NCBI GenBank assembly: GCA_048595745.1
Contig: CP184361.1
Direction: 5' to 3' (one strand)
Origin: Aquipseudomonas alcaligenes_A
GTDB lineage: Bacteria > Pseudomonadota > Gammaproteobacteria > Pseudomonadales > Pseudomonadaceae
DNA: 64,000 nucleotides
In this document: positions 9,146 to 18,626 of the stretch, in pieces
How positions within the stretch are numbered: the first letter of the stretch is position 1
Layout of the letters: every line of letters begins with the position of its first letter
Position numbers and translations under genes: made by a program
The notes under the pieces: generated by a model
Told to the model about the DNA's origin: nothing
What the model saw: the letters and a program-made list of their open reading frames with translations, nothing else
The model's database searches: none

Positions 9146-9435
9146 CAGCCACCACGCTTGCTGTCGACGCGAACCAGTCGCTCACCCTCGAACTGCAGGA
9201 AGTACAGCATGCCGTTGTCACGGCTGTAGACCCATTCTTCCTTGATGAACTGCGCCTTGCCGTTGCGATCCAGGGTATGACCGGTAACCGCCTGGCTGAC
9301 CGGTGTGCCGCACTTCTGCAGCACCTCGGTGGTACGGTCGCCCTTGTCGGCGATGCCATGTTCGCAGCGCAGTGTGGCCGCCTGGGCCTGCAGACTGGTG
9401 AGGACGAGGAGGGCGGTCAGTAGCTGTTTTCGCAT
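9145..9435 (-). CDS. DUF2845-family periplasmic protein, copy 1
   Basis: A small exported protein of unknown function (96 residues). It has a signal peptide (MRKQLLTALLVLTSLQAQA), then TLRCEHG, KCGTP and a C-terminal EEWVYSRDNGMLYFLQFEG block characteristic of DUF2845. Two conserved cysteines could form a disulfide. An upstream ATG at 9444 is in frame, but the AAGGA motif stands eight bases before the ATG at 9435, so the latter is chosen. It is the third of three tandem paralogues and overlaps the rhomboid start. It is the most diverged copy (YSRD instead of YGPx). Confidence 0.82.
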   Translation of the reverse strand: MRKQLLTALLVLTSLQAQAATLRCEHGIADKGDRTTEVLQKCGTPVSQAVTGHTLDRNGKAQFIKEEWVYSRDNGMLYFLQFEGERLVRVDSKRGG

Positions 9436-9463
9436 GTCGAGCATCCTTGTTCTGTCTTGGCGG

Positions 9464-9769
9464 TCAGCGACCGCGTTTACTTTCGATCTTGGTCACGCGA
9501 TTGCCTTCGAAGCGGAGGAAATACAGCATGCCGTTCTTCGGCCCGTAGACCCACTCCTCCAGGGCGACCTCGGTGACGAAACCGTAGTAGTCGACCACCT
9601 CCTTGTAACCGAGGAAGTCGCGCCGCACCGGCGCTCCGCATTTGGCCGCGACTTCCTCGACGTGATCCTCGAGGCTGATCAGCTTGCTGCCGCAACGCAG
9701 TGTGGACCCCGCTTCGGCGGTGCTGGCCAGCATCAGGCCGATGAGTGGGAGAGCGAGTCTGAAAGGCAT
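9464..9769 (-). CDS. DUF2845-family periplasmic protein, copy 2
   Basis: A small exported protein of unknown function (101 residues). The signal peptide (MPFRLALPLIGLMLASTAEA) is followed by STLRCGSKL, KCGAP, DFLGY and EEWVYGPKNGMLYFLRFEG. It is a close paralogue of its two neighbours, with the same two cysteines and the same C-terminal block ending in ESKRGR. The frame continues upstream to 9991, but that extension lies over copy 3 in another frame, so the ATG at 9769 is the supported start. The gap to copy 1 is 28 bases, consistent with one transcript. Confidence 0.83.
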   Translation of the reverse strand: MPFRLALPLIGLMLASTAEAGSTLRCGSKLISLEDHVEEVAAKCGAPVRRDFLGYKEVVDYYGFVTEVALEEWVYGPKNGMLYFLRFEGNRVTKIESKRGR

Positions 9770-9822
9770 GAGCGCGCGCCGTGATGTGGACACGCGCAGC
9801 CTACATCCTGGGCCTGCGGCTG

Positions 9823-10113
9823 TCAGTCGGCGCGTTTGGTCTCGATGCGGGTCAGGCGGTTGCCCTGAAACGTGAGGATGCTGAGCATGCCGTTGGTGGG
9901 ACCGTACACCCACTCCTCGATCACCATTTCCCGGTCCCCGTAGTAGCCGCCGGTGTAGCCGACCAGATCGGTGCGTGCGGGTTTGCCACACTTGCGCTCC
10001 ACCTCGAAGGCGCGATCACCTTCGTTGACCAGCTTGCTGCCGCAGCGCAGCGTACCGGCTTCGGCCAACCCGCAGGCCAGCGCCAGCGTGACGAGTAGCA
10101 GATTTCCCTTCAT
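9823..10113 (-). CDS. DUF2845-family periplasmic protein, copy 3
   Basis: A small exported protein of unknown function (96 residues). The signal peptide (MKGNLLLVTLALACGLAEA) is followed by GTLRCGSKL, KCGKP, DLVGY and EEWVYGPTNGMLSILTFQG, ending ETKRAD. Its ATG overlaps the stop of the upstream DUF748 gene (TAATG), so translation of the two is probably coupled. It is first of the three tandem copies in transcription order. The pattern suggests local duplication followed by divergence. Confidence 0.83.
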   Translation of the reverse strand: MKGNLLLVTLALACGLAEAGTLRCGSKLVNEGDRAFEVERKCGKPARTDLVGYTGGYYGDREMVIEEWVYGPTNGMLSILTFQGNRLTRIETKRAD

Positions 10114-13106
10114 TACAGGCTCCCCAGATGTAATGCACTGGCTACCTGGGCGCTGGCCTGTTCCTGAACAAGGCCAACATCGAGCAGGTAGATGCGCTGG
10201 TCCTCCAGACCGCCACGCTCCACCAGATAGTCCTTGATGCTGGCTGCCCGCGCCTGGCCCAGCTGGCGCAGCAGCAGTTCGCTCTTGGCCCAGGACTGCA
10301 GCACGGCGGCGCGCATTTTCGCCGTGCGCTCCTCGTCCGGCAACTCCTTCCATTCGGCTGGCGGCTGCTGCTTGAGGCGTGTGCGGTAGATGCCCTCCAG
10401 CAGTACGGCCTTGTCGTCCTCCTCGACCACCAGTTCCTCGGGCGTGGCAGGTACCTTCTCCCCGCTGCGCTGGAGAATCTTGTACTGGGTGCTCTGGTAC
10501 TCGCGCTCCAGGCGCTGTTCCGCCAGCAGCGGACCATCGCTGGCGGCGGCGCTCATGCCTTCCACTTCCAGGCGCAGCATCGGACGCTCCTTGAGGGCGG
10601 CGGCCAGGGTATCCAGGGTCTTCTGCGCCGTGCCATCCAGTTCGTCGCTACCGGCGGCGAACTGCACCTGGCTGAGGTCGGCGTCGCCACCACCGACCAG
10701 GCCGGCGATGAACTTGAAGGGCGCCTGGGCGGCACGCAGCACCAGGTTGCGCAGGGTCTGCCAGACGATGGGCATCACGCTGAACTCGGGGTTGTTCAGG
10801 TTGCCCTGCACCGGCAGCTGGATGTCGATATTGCCCTGGGTGTCCTTGAGCAGCGCCACGGCCAGGCGGATCGGCAGGTCCACGGCGTCCTTGCTGTCCA
10901 CCTGCTCGCCCAGCTGCAGGTCTTCCAGCAGCAGCTTGTTCTCGGCGTTCAGCTGGCCCTTCTCGATGCGGTAGTGCAGGTCGAGGTTGAGACGGCCCTT
11001 GCGGATGCGGTAGCCGGCGAACTTGCCGGAGTAGGGGGTGAGGGTGGTCAGCTCGACATTCTTGAAGCTGGTGGCGATGTCCAGGCTGTTCATCGGATCG
11101 AACGGCGTCAGCTGGCCCTTGATGCTGACCGGCGCGTACTTGTCGACCTTGCCCTTGATATCGACGCCGGCGGTTTTCGGGCTCTGGTTGTCGAGGGTAC
11201 CGATCTGGCCGTTGAGCTGCTGAATAGCGGTGGCGAAGTTGGGCGTCAGGCTGAAATCGGCGAAGTTGGCCGAGCCATCTTTGATGGCGATGCCGCCGAT
11301 ACGGATCGGCAGAGGCTTACCGGCCGGCTCGGCCTTGGCATTGGGCTGCCCAGGCTGCGGGATCATCAGGTCGTTGACGTTGGTGGTCAGGTCTTCGTTG
11401 ATGATGAAGCGCACGTAGGGCTGCTGCAGATTGACCTTGCCAATGGCCAGACCCTCGCCATGGCGATAGTCGAGGCCCTCGACGACCAGGTGCTGCCACT
11501 TGAGGAAGTCGCGCTCCTTGAGGGTGTCCAGGGTATGCAGCTGGTTGACCTCGGCCTTGCCGCCGATGCTGAAGGCCAGCGGCTCGACACTTTTCAGGTC
11601 GACGGCCAGGTCGCTGCCGAGCATGCCGCTGCGCAGCTCCAGGCGCACGAAGGGGCTGATGTAGGCCTGTGCCAGGCGCAGGTCGATGTCGCGGGTGACG
11701 ACCTGCAGCTTGGCCCAGGTCGGGCTGATCTGCACCTGGCCGGCAACCTGGATCTGCCCGTTCTTGTTGACCCCGGTATCCAGCTTGAGGCCGAAGGGCG
11801 AAGTGCCCAGGCTGTCGAAGTCCTTGAGGTCAAGATTCAGCGGAGCCAGGTCGAGCTTCACTTCCTGGCTGCCGGCAGCACGGTCGGCCAGGTGGATCTG
11901 GTAGTCGCGCAGCTGCACGTCGCGCAGCAGCACCTGCCAGGGCTTGGCCGGCTCTGCCGGAGGCGCGGTGCTGGCGGTCTGCTGCTGTGCATCTGCAGGC
12001 GTGGCTGCGGTCTTCTCGGCAGCTCCGGCCGCTTCCGCGCTGGGCGCCGGAGCTTCAGGAGTCGCTGCGGCCGCCGCTGTGGTTGCCGGCGTCGTCTGGC
12101 TATGGCTGGCGAACAGCTTCTGCCAGTCCAGCTGGCCGTCCTTCTCGCGGGCCGCCCAGGTCTCCAGCTTCTGGCTGCGGATGGTGCCGATCACCACCTG
12201 CTGCTTGGCCAGGTCCAGGCTGGTGTCGCCAACTTCCAGGCGCTCCAGGCGCAGCAGGGGTTTGTCCTCCGGGCTCTTGATGGCGAACCGGGCGAGGGTG
12301 GCGCTGACCTGGCTCAATTGCAGCTCGGTGCCCTTGGCCAGGTTCAGCGAATACTCGGCGCTGAGGTCGAGCACGCCGTCTTCCAGCACCAGCGGCACGG
12401 CGTCGCGCACATAGGGCCAGACGCCCTTGAGCTGGCCGTCGCTGATCTTCAGCTGGCCTTTGGAGGCGATGGGGGAAAGGCTGACCTGGCCCTGCCAGTC
12501 GATGCGCCCGCCGCGCGGGCCGATGGCGACCATCTGCATGTCGGCGTTGTCGTCGGGCAGGGTGCTGAGGTTGGTCAGCTCCAGGTTCAGTGAGTCGTAG
12601 ACGAACTCCACCGGCTCGCTGGGGCGCAGATCCTCGAAGTGCAGGCCGTTCTCGATCAGGGCAATGCGGCCGATGCGCAGCGGGAAAGGCTCGCTCGGCT
12701 CTTCCGCAGCGGGCTTCTCCTCGGACGGTGGCAGCTTGAACAGGCCGGTCAGATTGAGCGTGCCGTCCTTGGCGAACAGCACTTCGGTGTGGGCCTTTTC
12801 CAGCTCGATATCGGCCAGGTGCACGGCGCCGCTCCACAGGCTGTCCAGCTGCAGGTTGGCATACAGGCGCTGGAAGGCGATCTGCGGCTTCTCCGCCTCG
12901 CCGATATGCAGACCCCAGAGTTGCAGTTCCAGGCTGAAGGGGTTGAGCTCGACGCGCGCGATGTGCGCCGGAACGGTGGCCAGCTGCGCCAGTTGCTGGT
13001 TGGCGACCCGTTGCCCGATGCCGGGCAGGATCAGAAAGCCGAGCAGGCTGTACAGGCCGAGGGCGATGGCCAGGGCATAGGCGGTACGTTGCAATCCTTT
13101 GAGCAT
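10113..13106 (-). CDS. Very large AsmA-like DUF748 envelope protein
   Basis: The 997-residue product begins with one membrane anchor (about residues 8-29, LAIALGLYSLLGFLILPGI) and then repeated beta-rich segments of the DUF748/AsmA type (for example DLSAEYSLNLAKG and PIRIGGIAIKDGSANF). This family is thought to bridge the envelope, and several members take part in lipid transport. An Ala/Pro/Thr-rich linker lies near residues 340-395. The region after about residue 800 (SDELDGTAQKTLDTLAAAL) resembles an OmpA-type peptidoglycan-binding fold, which is my inference. Its stop overlaps the start of the first DUF2845 gene. The precise role is unknown. Confidence 0.85.
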   Translation of the reverse strand: MLKGLQRTAYALAIALGLYSLLGFLILPGIGQRVANQQLAQLATVPAHIARVELNPFSLELQLWGLHIGEAEKPQIAFQRLYANLQLDSLWSGAVHLADIELEKAHTEVLFAKDGTLNLTGLFKLPPSEEKPAAEEPSEPFPLRIGRIALIENGLHFEDLRPSEPVEFVYDSLNLELTNLSTLPDDNADMQMVAIGPRGGRIDWQGQVSLSPIASKGQLKISDGQLKGVWPYVRDAVPLVLEDGVLDLSAEYSLNLAKGTELQLSQVSATLARFAIKSPEDKPLLRLERLEVGDTSLDLAKQQVVIGTIRSQKLETWAAREKDGQLDWQKLFASHSQTTPATTAAAAATPEAPAPSAEAAGAAEKTAATPADAQQQTASTAPPAEPAKPWQVLLRDVQLRDYQIHLADRAAGSQEVKLDLAPLNLDLKDFDSLGTSPFGLKLDTGVNKNGQIQVAGQVQISPTWAKLQVVTRDIDLRLAQAYISPFVRLELRSGMLGSDLAVDLKSVEPLAFSIGGKAEVNQLHTLDTLKERDFLKWQHLVVEGLDYRHGEGLAIGKVNLQQPYVRFIINEDLTTNVNDLMIPQPGQPNAKAEPAGKPLPIRIGGIAIKDGSANFADFSLTPNFATAIQQLNGQIGTLDNQSPKTAGVDIKGKVDKYAPVSIKGQLTPFDPMNSLDIATSFKNVELTTLTPYSGKFAGYRIRKGRLNLDLHYRIEKGQLNAENKLLLEDLQLGEQVDSKDAVDLPIRLAVALLKDTQGNIDIQLPVQGNLNNPEFSVMPIVWQTLRNLVLRAAQAPFKFIAGLVGGGDADLSQVQFAAGSDELDGTAQKTLDTLAAALKERPMLRLEVEGMSAAASDGPLLAEQRLEREYQSTQYKILQRSGEKVPATPEELVVEEDDKAVLLEGIYRTRLKQQPPAEWKELPDEERTAKMRAAVLQSWAKSELLLRQLGQARAASIKDYLVERGGLEDQRIYLLDVGLVQEQASAQVASALHLGSL

Positions 13107-13195
13107 GGTACGGCGTCATCTTCCAGTCTGTGGAATCTGGAGTATGGCATGGCCGTTGCCGCTTTGTGGGCCATCAGAGTGCCGCCCAGGGTGCC

Positions 13196-14209
13196 TCAGA
13201 AGCGCAGGATCAGGGTCTTCAGCGGTGGCCGGCCATCGCGCGAGGGGAAGTCGGCGGCTGGCAGCAGCTGCATGCAGTCGCGTACCGGCCGGCCGAGTTT
13301 CTCGGCGCAGCGCAGCACCTGATCGCGCCACTCCTCCAGCTCGACTTTTGCCAGGTTGTTGCAGCAGATCAGCACGCCATCCTCGGCCGTGGCGAGGATC
13401 GCCGGCTTGAGCAGGCTCTGGTAGTCGCGCAGCAGGTCGACGGTGCCGAAGGCGCTCTTGGCCCAGGCCGGGGGGTCGAGCAGCACCAGGTCGAACTGCT
13501 GCTGCTCCAGGCGCGGATAGCTCGGCAGCTTGTGCCCGCGGCGAGTGGCGATGGGCAGGCCGGCCAGCTGGCGGATGGCCGGGAAGTAGTCGGACTGCAC
13601 GAAGTCCATGGCCAGCCCCGGGTTGAGCGCCAGGTTCTCCCGGCCCACCGCCAGGTTGCCCTCGGCGAAGTCCAGATTGAGCACCTCGCGCGCGCCACCG
13701 GCCGCCGCGCACAGGCCGACGCCGCAGGTGTAGGCGAACAGGTTGAGTACGCGCTTGCCGGCGCTGTGGCGCTTGACCCAGCCGCGCGCCTCGCGCAGGT
13801 CGAGGAACAGCAGCGGGTCTTGTCCCGGATGGCGACCGCGCACCCGGTAGTTGAGGCCCCATTCCCGGCCGATGCCGTCTTCCAGCGCTTCGGGAGTGGC
13901 CTGATACACCGGGTCGCGCCGGTCGATGCGCGAGTTGCCGCCGGATCGGTCGTTGTAGACCAGCTGCAGGTCGAGGCCCAGCTGCGCGTTGATGACCGCG
14001 TGCAGGTCGAGCAGGGCATCCTGTGCAAGCGGCTGGTGGAAGCTCTGCACCATCAGTTGCGCGCCGTAGCGGTCGACGGTGAGACCGGGTGCGCCTTCCT
14101 GGCTGCCATGGAACAGCCGGTAGCAGTCGGTCTGCTGCTGGTGCAGCTCGGCCAGCAGTGGCTGGCGAGCGTCGAGGGCGGCGCGCAGCGCCTGGTCGAG
14201 AGAGGACAT
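13196..14209 (-). CDS. Class I SAM-dependent rRNA methyltransferase (RlmI/RlmK-like)
   Basis: The product probably methylates a base in 23S rRNA. The 337-residue protein has an N-terminal recognition part (VDRYGAQLMVQSF, VYNDRSG) and a Rossmann-type methyltransferase domain with SAM motif NLFAYTCGVGLCAA. The later motif LVLLDPPAWAKS corresponds to the catalytic DPP of the RlmI/RlmKL group. It lacks the full N-terminal PUA domain of E. coli RlmI, so the exact target base cannot be assigned. The ATG at 14209 is the only good start. It stands upstream of the DUF748 gene on the same strand with an 89-bp gap. Confidence 0.82.
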   Translation of the reverse strand: MSSLDQALRAALDARQPLLAELHQQQTDCYRLFHGSQEGAPGLTVDRYGAQLMVQSFHQPLAQDALLDLHAVINAQLGLDLQLVYNDRSGGNSRIDRRDPVYQATPEALEDGIGREWGLNYRVRGRHPGQDPLLFLDLREARGWVKRHSAGKRVLNLFAYTCGVGLCAAAGGAREVLNLDFAEGNLAVGRENLALNPGLAMDFVQSDYFPAIRQLAGLPIATRRGHKLPSYPRLEQQQFDLVLLDPPAWAKSAFGTVDLLRDYQSLLKPAILATAEDGVLICCNNLAKVELEEWRDQVLRCAEKLGRPVRDCMQLLPAADFPSRDGRPPLKTLILRF

Positions 14210-14249
14210 GCGCGGCGTCTCGGGATGGGAAGGGCGCGCAGTTTACCAA

Positions 14250-14275
14250 GAAAAACGCCGGCTCTCGGCCGGCGT
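14250..14275 (-). terminator. Rho-independent terminator downstream of the thiolase gene
   Basis: On the minus strand an ACGCCGGC / GCCGGCGT stem with a four-base loop is followed by five T residues. It ends the transcript coming from the thiolase gene before the methyltransferase start. Confidence 0.85.
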
Positions 14276-14292
14276 CATTCTCTTGTCAGTCT

Positions 14293-14362
14293 GTAGGGTG
14301 GATGACGTTGTGTTCATCCACCAATGGCCCCGCCCGGTGGATCGGTGAGGCGCGATCCACCC
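14293..14362. repeat. REP-like double hairpin element
   Basis: Two hairpins share the same ends: GGTGGATGA...TCATCCACC and GGTGGATCG...CGATCCACC, about 70 bases in all, between the thiolase stop and its terminator. The GGTGGAT/ATCCACC twin-palindrome design is like the extragenic repeats found in many copies in this part of Pseudomonas. Copy number cannot be judged from one window. Confidence 0.6.
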
Positions 14363-14367
14363 GAAGA

Positions 14368-15549
14368 TCAGGCGCGTTCGATGGCCAGGGCTACGCCCTG
14401 CCCGCCGCCGATGCACAGGGTGGCCAGGCCCTTCCGCGCATCGCGCTTGATCATCTCGTGCAGCAGGGTCACCAGCACGCGGCAGCCGGAGGCGCCGATG
14501 GGATGGCCGAGGGCGATGGCACCGCCGTTGACGTTGACCTTGGCGGCATCCCAGCCCAGTTCCTTGCCGACCGACAGGGCCTGGGCGGCGAAGGCCTCGT
14601 TGGCCTCGATCAGGTCGAGGTCGGCCAGCTGCCAGCCGGCCTTGTCCAGGCAGCGGCGGGTGGCGGAGACCGGGCCGATGCCCATGATCGCGGGGTCGAC
14701 GCCGGCGTTGGCATAGGCGGCGATCCGCGCCAGTACCGGCAGGCCGAGGGCCTTGGCCTTGTCTGCGCTCATCAGCAGCACGGCAGCGGCGCCGTCGTTG
14801 AGGCTGGAGGCGTTGCCGGCGGTGACGCTGCCGTCCTTCTTGAACGCCGGCTTGAGCTTGGCGAGGGACTCGGCGGTGGTGCCGGCGCGTGGCTGCTCGT
14901 CGCTGGCGAAGCTGACCGGCTCGCCCTTGCGCGAGGGGATCAGGATCGGGGTGATCTCGTCGGCGAAGCGGCCGGCTTCGATGGCCGTCACGGCCTTCTG
15001 CTGCGAGGCGGCGGCGAAGGCGTCCTGCTCCTCGCGGCTGATGCCGTACTTGTCCACCAGGTTCTCGGCAGTGATGCCCATGTGGTAGTCGTTGAAGGCG
15101 TCCCACAGGCCATCCTGGATCATGCTGTCGATCAGCTTGCCGTGGCCCATGCGCTGGCCGGTACGGGCGGCGGGCATGACGTAGGGCGCCTGGCTCATGT
15201 TCTCCATGCCGCCGGCGATGATGACGTCGGCGTCGCCGCAGCGGATCGCCTGGGCGCCCAGGTGCAGGGCCTTGAGGCCCGAGCCGCAGACCTTGTTCAG
15301 GGTCATGGCCGGTACGGCATTCGGCAGGCCGGCCTTGATCGCAGCCTGGCGGGCGGTGTTCTGCCCGGCGCCGGCGGTCAGCACGTGGCCGAGGATCACT
15401 TCATCCACTTCGCTGCCGTCGAGGCCGCTCTGCTCCAGCAGGCGCTTGATCACGGCGGCGCCCAGCTCGACGGCGGGCACGCCGGCCAGGGAGCCCTGGA
15501 AGCTGCCGATGGCGGTGCGGGTAGCGGCAACTATGACAACGTCTTGCAT
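14368..15549 (-). CDS. Acetyl-CoA C-acetyltransferase (thiolase)
   Basis: A biosynthetic/degradative thiolase that interconverts two acetyl-CoA and acetoacetyl-CoA. The 393-residue product has the nucleophile Cys88 in NKVCGSGLKA, the GHPIGASGCR motif with the active-site His and the CIGGGQGVA motif with the second active-site Cys, so all key residues are present. An in-frame ATG lies six bases upstream (15555), but GAGG is placed eight bases before the 15549 ATG. Similarity is to AtoB/PhaA; no phaB or phaC is nearby, so fatty-acid, ketone-body or amino-acid catabolism is more likely than polyester synthesis. The neighbours are an MpaB-like oxygenase and acs. Confidence 0.92.
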   Translation of the reverse strand: MQDVVIVAATRTAIGSFQGSLAGVPAVELGAAVIKRLLEQSGLDGSEVDEVILGHVLTAGAGQNTARQAAIKAGLPNAVPAMTLNKVCGSGLKALHLGAQAIRCGDADVIIAGGMENMSQAPYVMPAARTGQRMGHGKLIDSMIQDGLWDAFNDYHMGITAENLVDKYGISREEQDAFAAASQQKAVTAIEAGRFADEITPILIPSRKGEPVSFASDEQPRAGTTAESLAKLKPAFKKDGSVTAGNASSLNDGAAAVLLMSADKAKALGLPVLARIAAYANAGVDPAIMGIGPVSATRRCLDKAGWQLADLDLIEANEAFAAQALSVGKELGWDAAKVNVNGGAIALGHPIGASGCRVLVTLLHEMIKRDARKGLATLCIGGGQGVALAIERA

Positions 15550-15592
15550 GTTCATGTCCTCGATGCAGTTCAGGCTGTGACCGGAAGGGCGC

Positions 15593-16492
15593 TTATGGTC
15601 GCATAGCGGATTCTGACCGGCCAGCCACCAGCAGTCGCCGCCGGGCGCGCTGCGCTGCGGTGTTGTCGGCCACGCCCCAGCGCAGCAGCTGGGCCGTGCG
15701 TTGCACGCCGGCGCGGATCAACGGGCGGCGCCAGGCCGGGACGCTCTCGCCGAGCAGTGCGCTGGCCCAGGTGGGCAGCAGGTCGAAGCTGGCCTGCATC
15801 ATCAGCCCGCCGAAGGGGCGGGCCAGCAGGCTGGGCATGGGAGCGGCGTGCAGCAGGCGTACCACTTCGCGGGTGCGTTCGTCGCACAGCAACTGGGGGC
15901 GCATCGCCTCGAGGTAGGCTGCGACCGCCTGGCGCGAATCGGGGACCTCCTGCGCGCCGAGGCGCCGGGCGATCAGCGCCACTTCGGCGTAGTAGCGATC
16001 CTGCTCGGCTTCCGGCAGGTCAGGATTGCAGTAGCGCAGGTAGCCGTTGAGGAAACAGTGCACCTCGGCCACATGCACCCAGGTCAGCAGGGCCGGGTCA
16101 CTGGCGGCATAGGGGCGCCCATCAAGCCCCTGACCCACTACCTGCTGGTGGATGCTGCGTACCTTGTCGATCAGACGCTCGGCGTCCGCGACGCCGCCGT
16201 AGCTGGTGCCAGCGATGAACAGGCTGGTGCGGCGCAGGCGACCGATCAGGTCCTGGCGGAAATTGGAGTGGTCCCACACCCCGGCCAGGGCCAGTGGGTG
16301 GAGCATCTGCAGGAGCAGCGCGGCGATGCCGCCGACCATCATCGAGGTGAAGTCGGCGTGCACTTCCCAGACCATCGAGGCGGGCCCGAACAGGCCGGGG
16401 TCGCCTCGTGGCTGGTCGAGGTCGAGTTGGTTGAGTGAGGCGCCGGTGAGGCTGTGGACCTGGGCGGCGATCTGGCGACGGAGGCTTTCCAT
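15593..16492 (-). CDS. MpaB/latex-clearing-like (DUF2236) haem oxygenase-family protein
   Basis: The 299-residue product matches the DUF2236 family, which includes MpaB and latex-clearing proteins and probably binds haem b. Visible family features are GPASMVWEVHADFTSMMVGG, the MLHPLALAGV helix and the HVAEVHCFLNGY helix with conserved His residues. The substrate is unknown. The frame opens at a TTG at 16528; the first ATG is at 16492 and is chosen, though neither has a strong ribosome binding site. It lies in the same direction between acs and the thiolase, but a weak hairpin separates it from acs. Confidence 0.75.
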   Translation of the reverse strand: MESLRRQIAAQVHSLTGASLNQLDLDQPRGDPGLFGPASMVWEVHADFTSMMVGGIAALLLQMLHPLALAGVWDHSNFRQDLIGRLRRTSLFIAGTSYGGVADAERLIDKVRSIHQQVVGQGLDGRPYAASDPALLTWVHVAEVHCFLNGYLRYCNPDLPEAEQDRYYAEVALIARRLGAQEVPDSRQAVAAYLEAMRPQLLCDERTREVVRLLHAAPMPSLLARPFGGLMMQASFDLLPTWASALLGESVPAWRRPLIRAGVQRTAQLLRWGVADNTAAQRARRRLLVAGRSESAMRP

Positions 16493-16528
16493 GGTCGCCA
16501 GTGTCGACGCTCGCGCCGGACGGATCAA

Positions 16529-16545
16529 GCGGGGCAGGGCCCCGC
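16529..16545 (-). terminator. Weak terminator hairpin downstream of acs
   Basis: GCGGGGC-CCT-GCCCCGC on the minus strand is followed by TTGATC rather than a T-run. It lies immediately after the acs stop and could give partial termination. Confidence 0.35.
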
Positions 16546-16551
16546 AGCCAC

Positions 16552-18489
<1,938 letters not shown>

Positions 18490-18504
18490 GGCGGGTTCCT
18501 TGTC

Positions 18505-18512
18505 TTATTGTT
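18505..18512 (-). promoter_or_regulatory. Hfq/Crc CA motif ahead of the acs ribosome binding site
   Basis: The minus strand reads AACAATAAGACAAGGA before the acs start; AACAATAA fits the AAYAAYAA motif bound by Hfq with Crc to block translation. It lies 16 bases before the ATG and five before the Shine-Dalgarno sequence, the right place to hide it. Assignment is by motif and by known acs regulation in pseudomonads. Confidence 0.65.
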
Positions 18513-18533
18513 GAGCCGCGATGTCCATTAGGG

Positions 18534-18557
18534 TGAACCAAGCAATTGCTTGGTTCA
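18534..18557. promoter_or_regulatory. Perfect 24-bp palindrome upstream of acs, candidate operator
   Basis: The 12-base half TGAACCAAGCAA is followed directly by its exact reverse complement. With no loop it is a poor RNA hairpin but a good dimer-binding operator, of the ACCAAGCA-TGCTTGGT form seen with some TetR-family repressors. It lies between the pgi terminator and the acs start. The regulator is unknown. Confidence 0.6.
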
Positions 18558-18592
18558 AGTGCCGACGCCGCGTGCTGCGTGCCGCATCCTGC

Positions 18593-18617
18593 AAAAAGCC
18601 CGGCGCAGGGCCGGGCT
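18593..18617 (-). terminator. Rho-independent terminator of pgi
   Basis: On the minus strand AGCCCGGC / GCCGGGCT form the stem, followed by TTTTT. It lies 10 bases after the pgi stop codon. Confidence 0.88.
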
Positions 18618-18626
18618 TTGGGGGGC

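Noticed and set aside
10974..12593. A 539-codon open frame antisense to the DUF748 gene
   Set aside because: Composition is a mirror of DUF748 codons, and DUF748 shows clear domain structure; no ribosome binding site.
15593..16528. Longer MpaB-like protein from a TTG at 16528
   Set aside because: Adds 12 residues without family similarity and overlaps the acs downstream hairpin; ATG at 16492 preferred.
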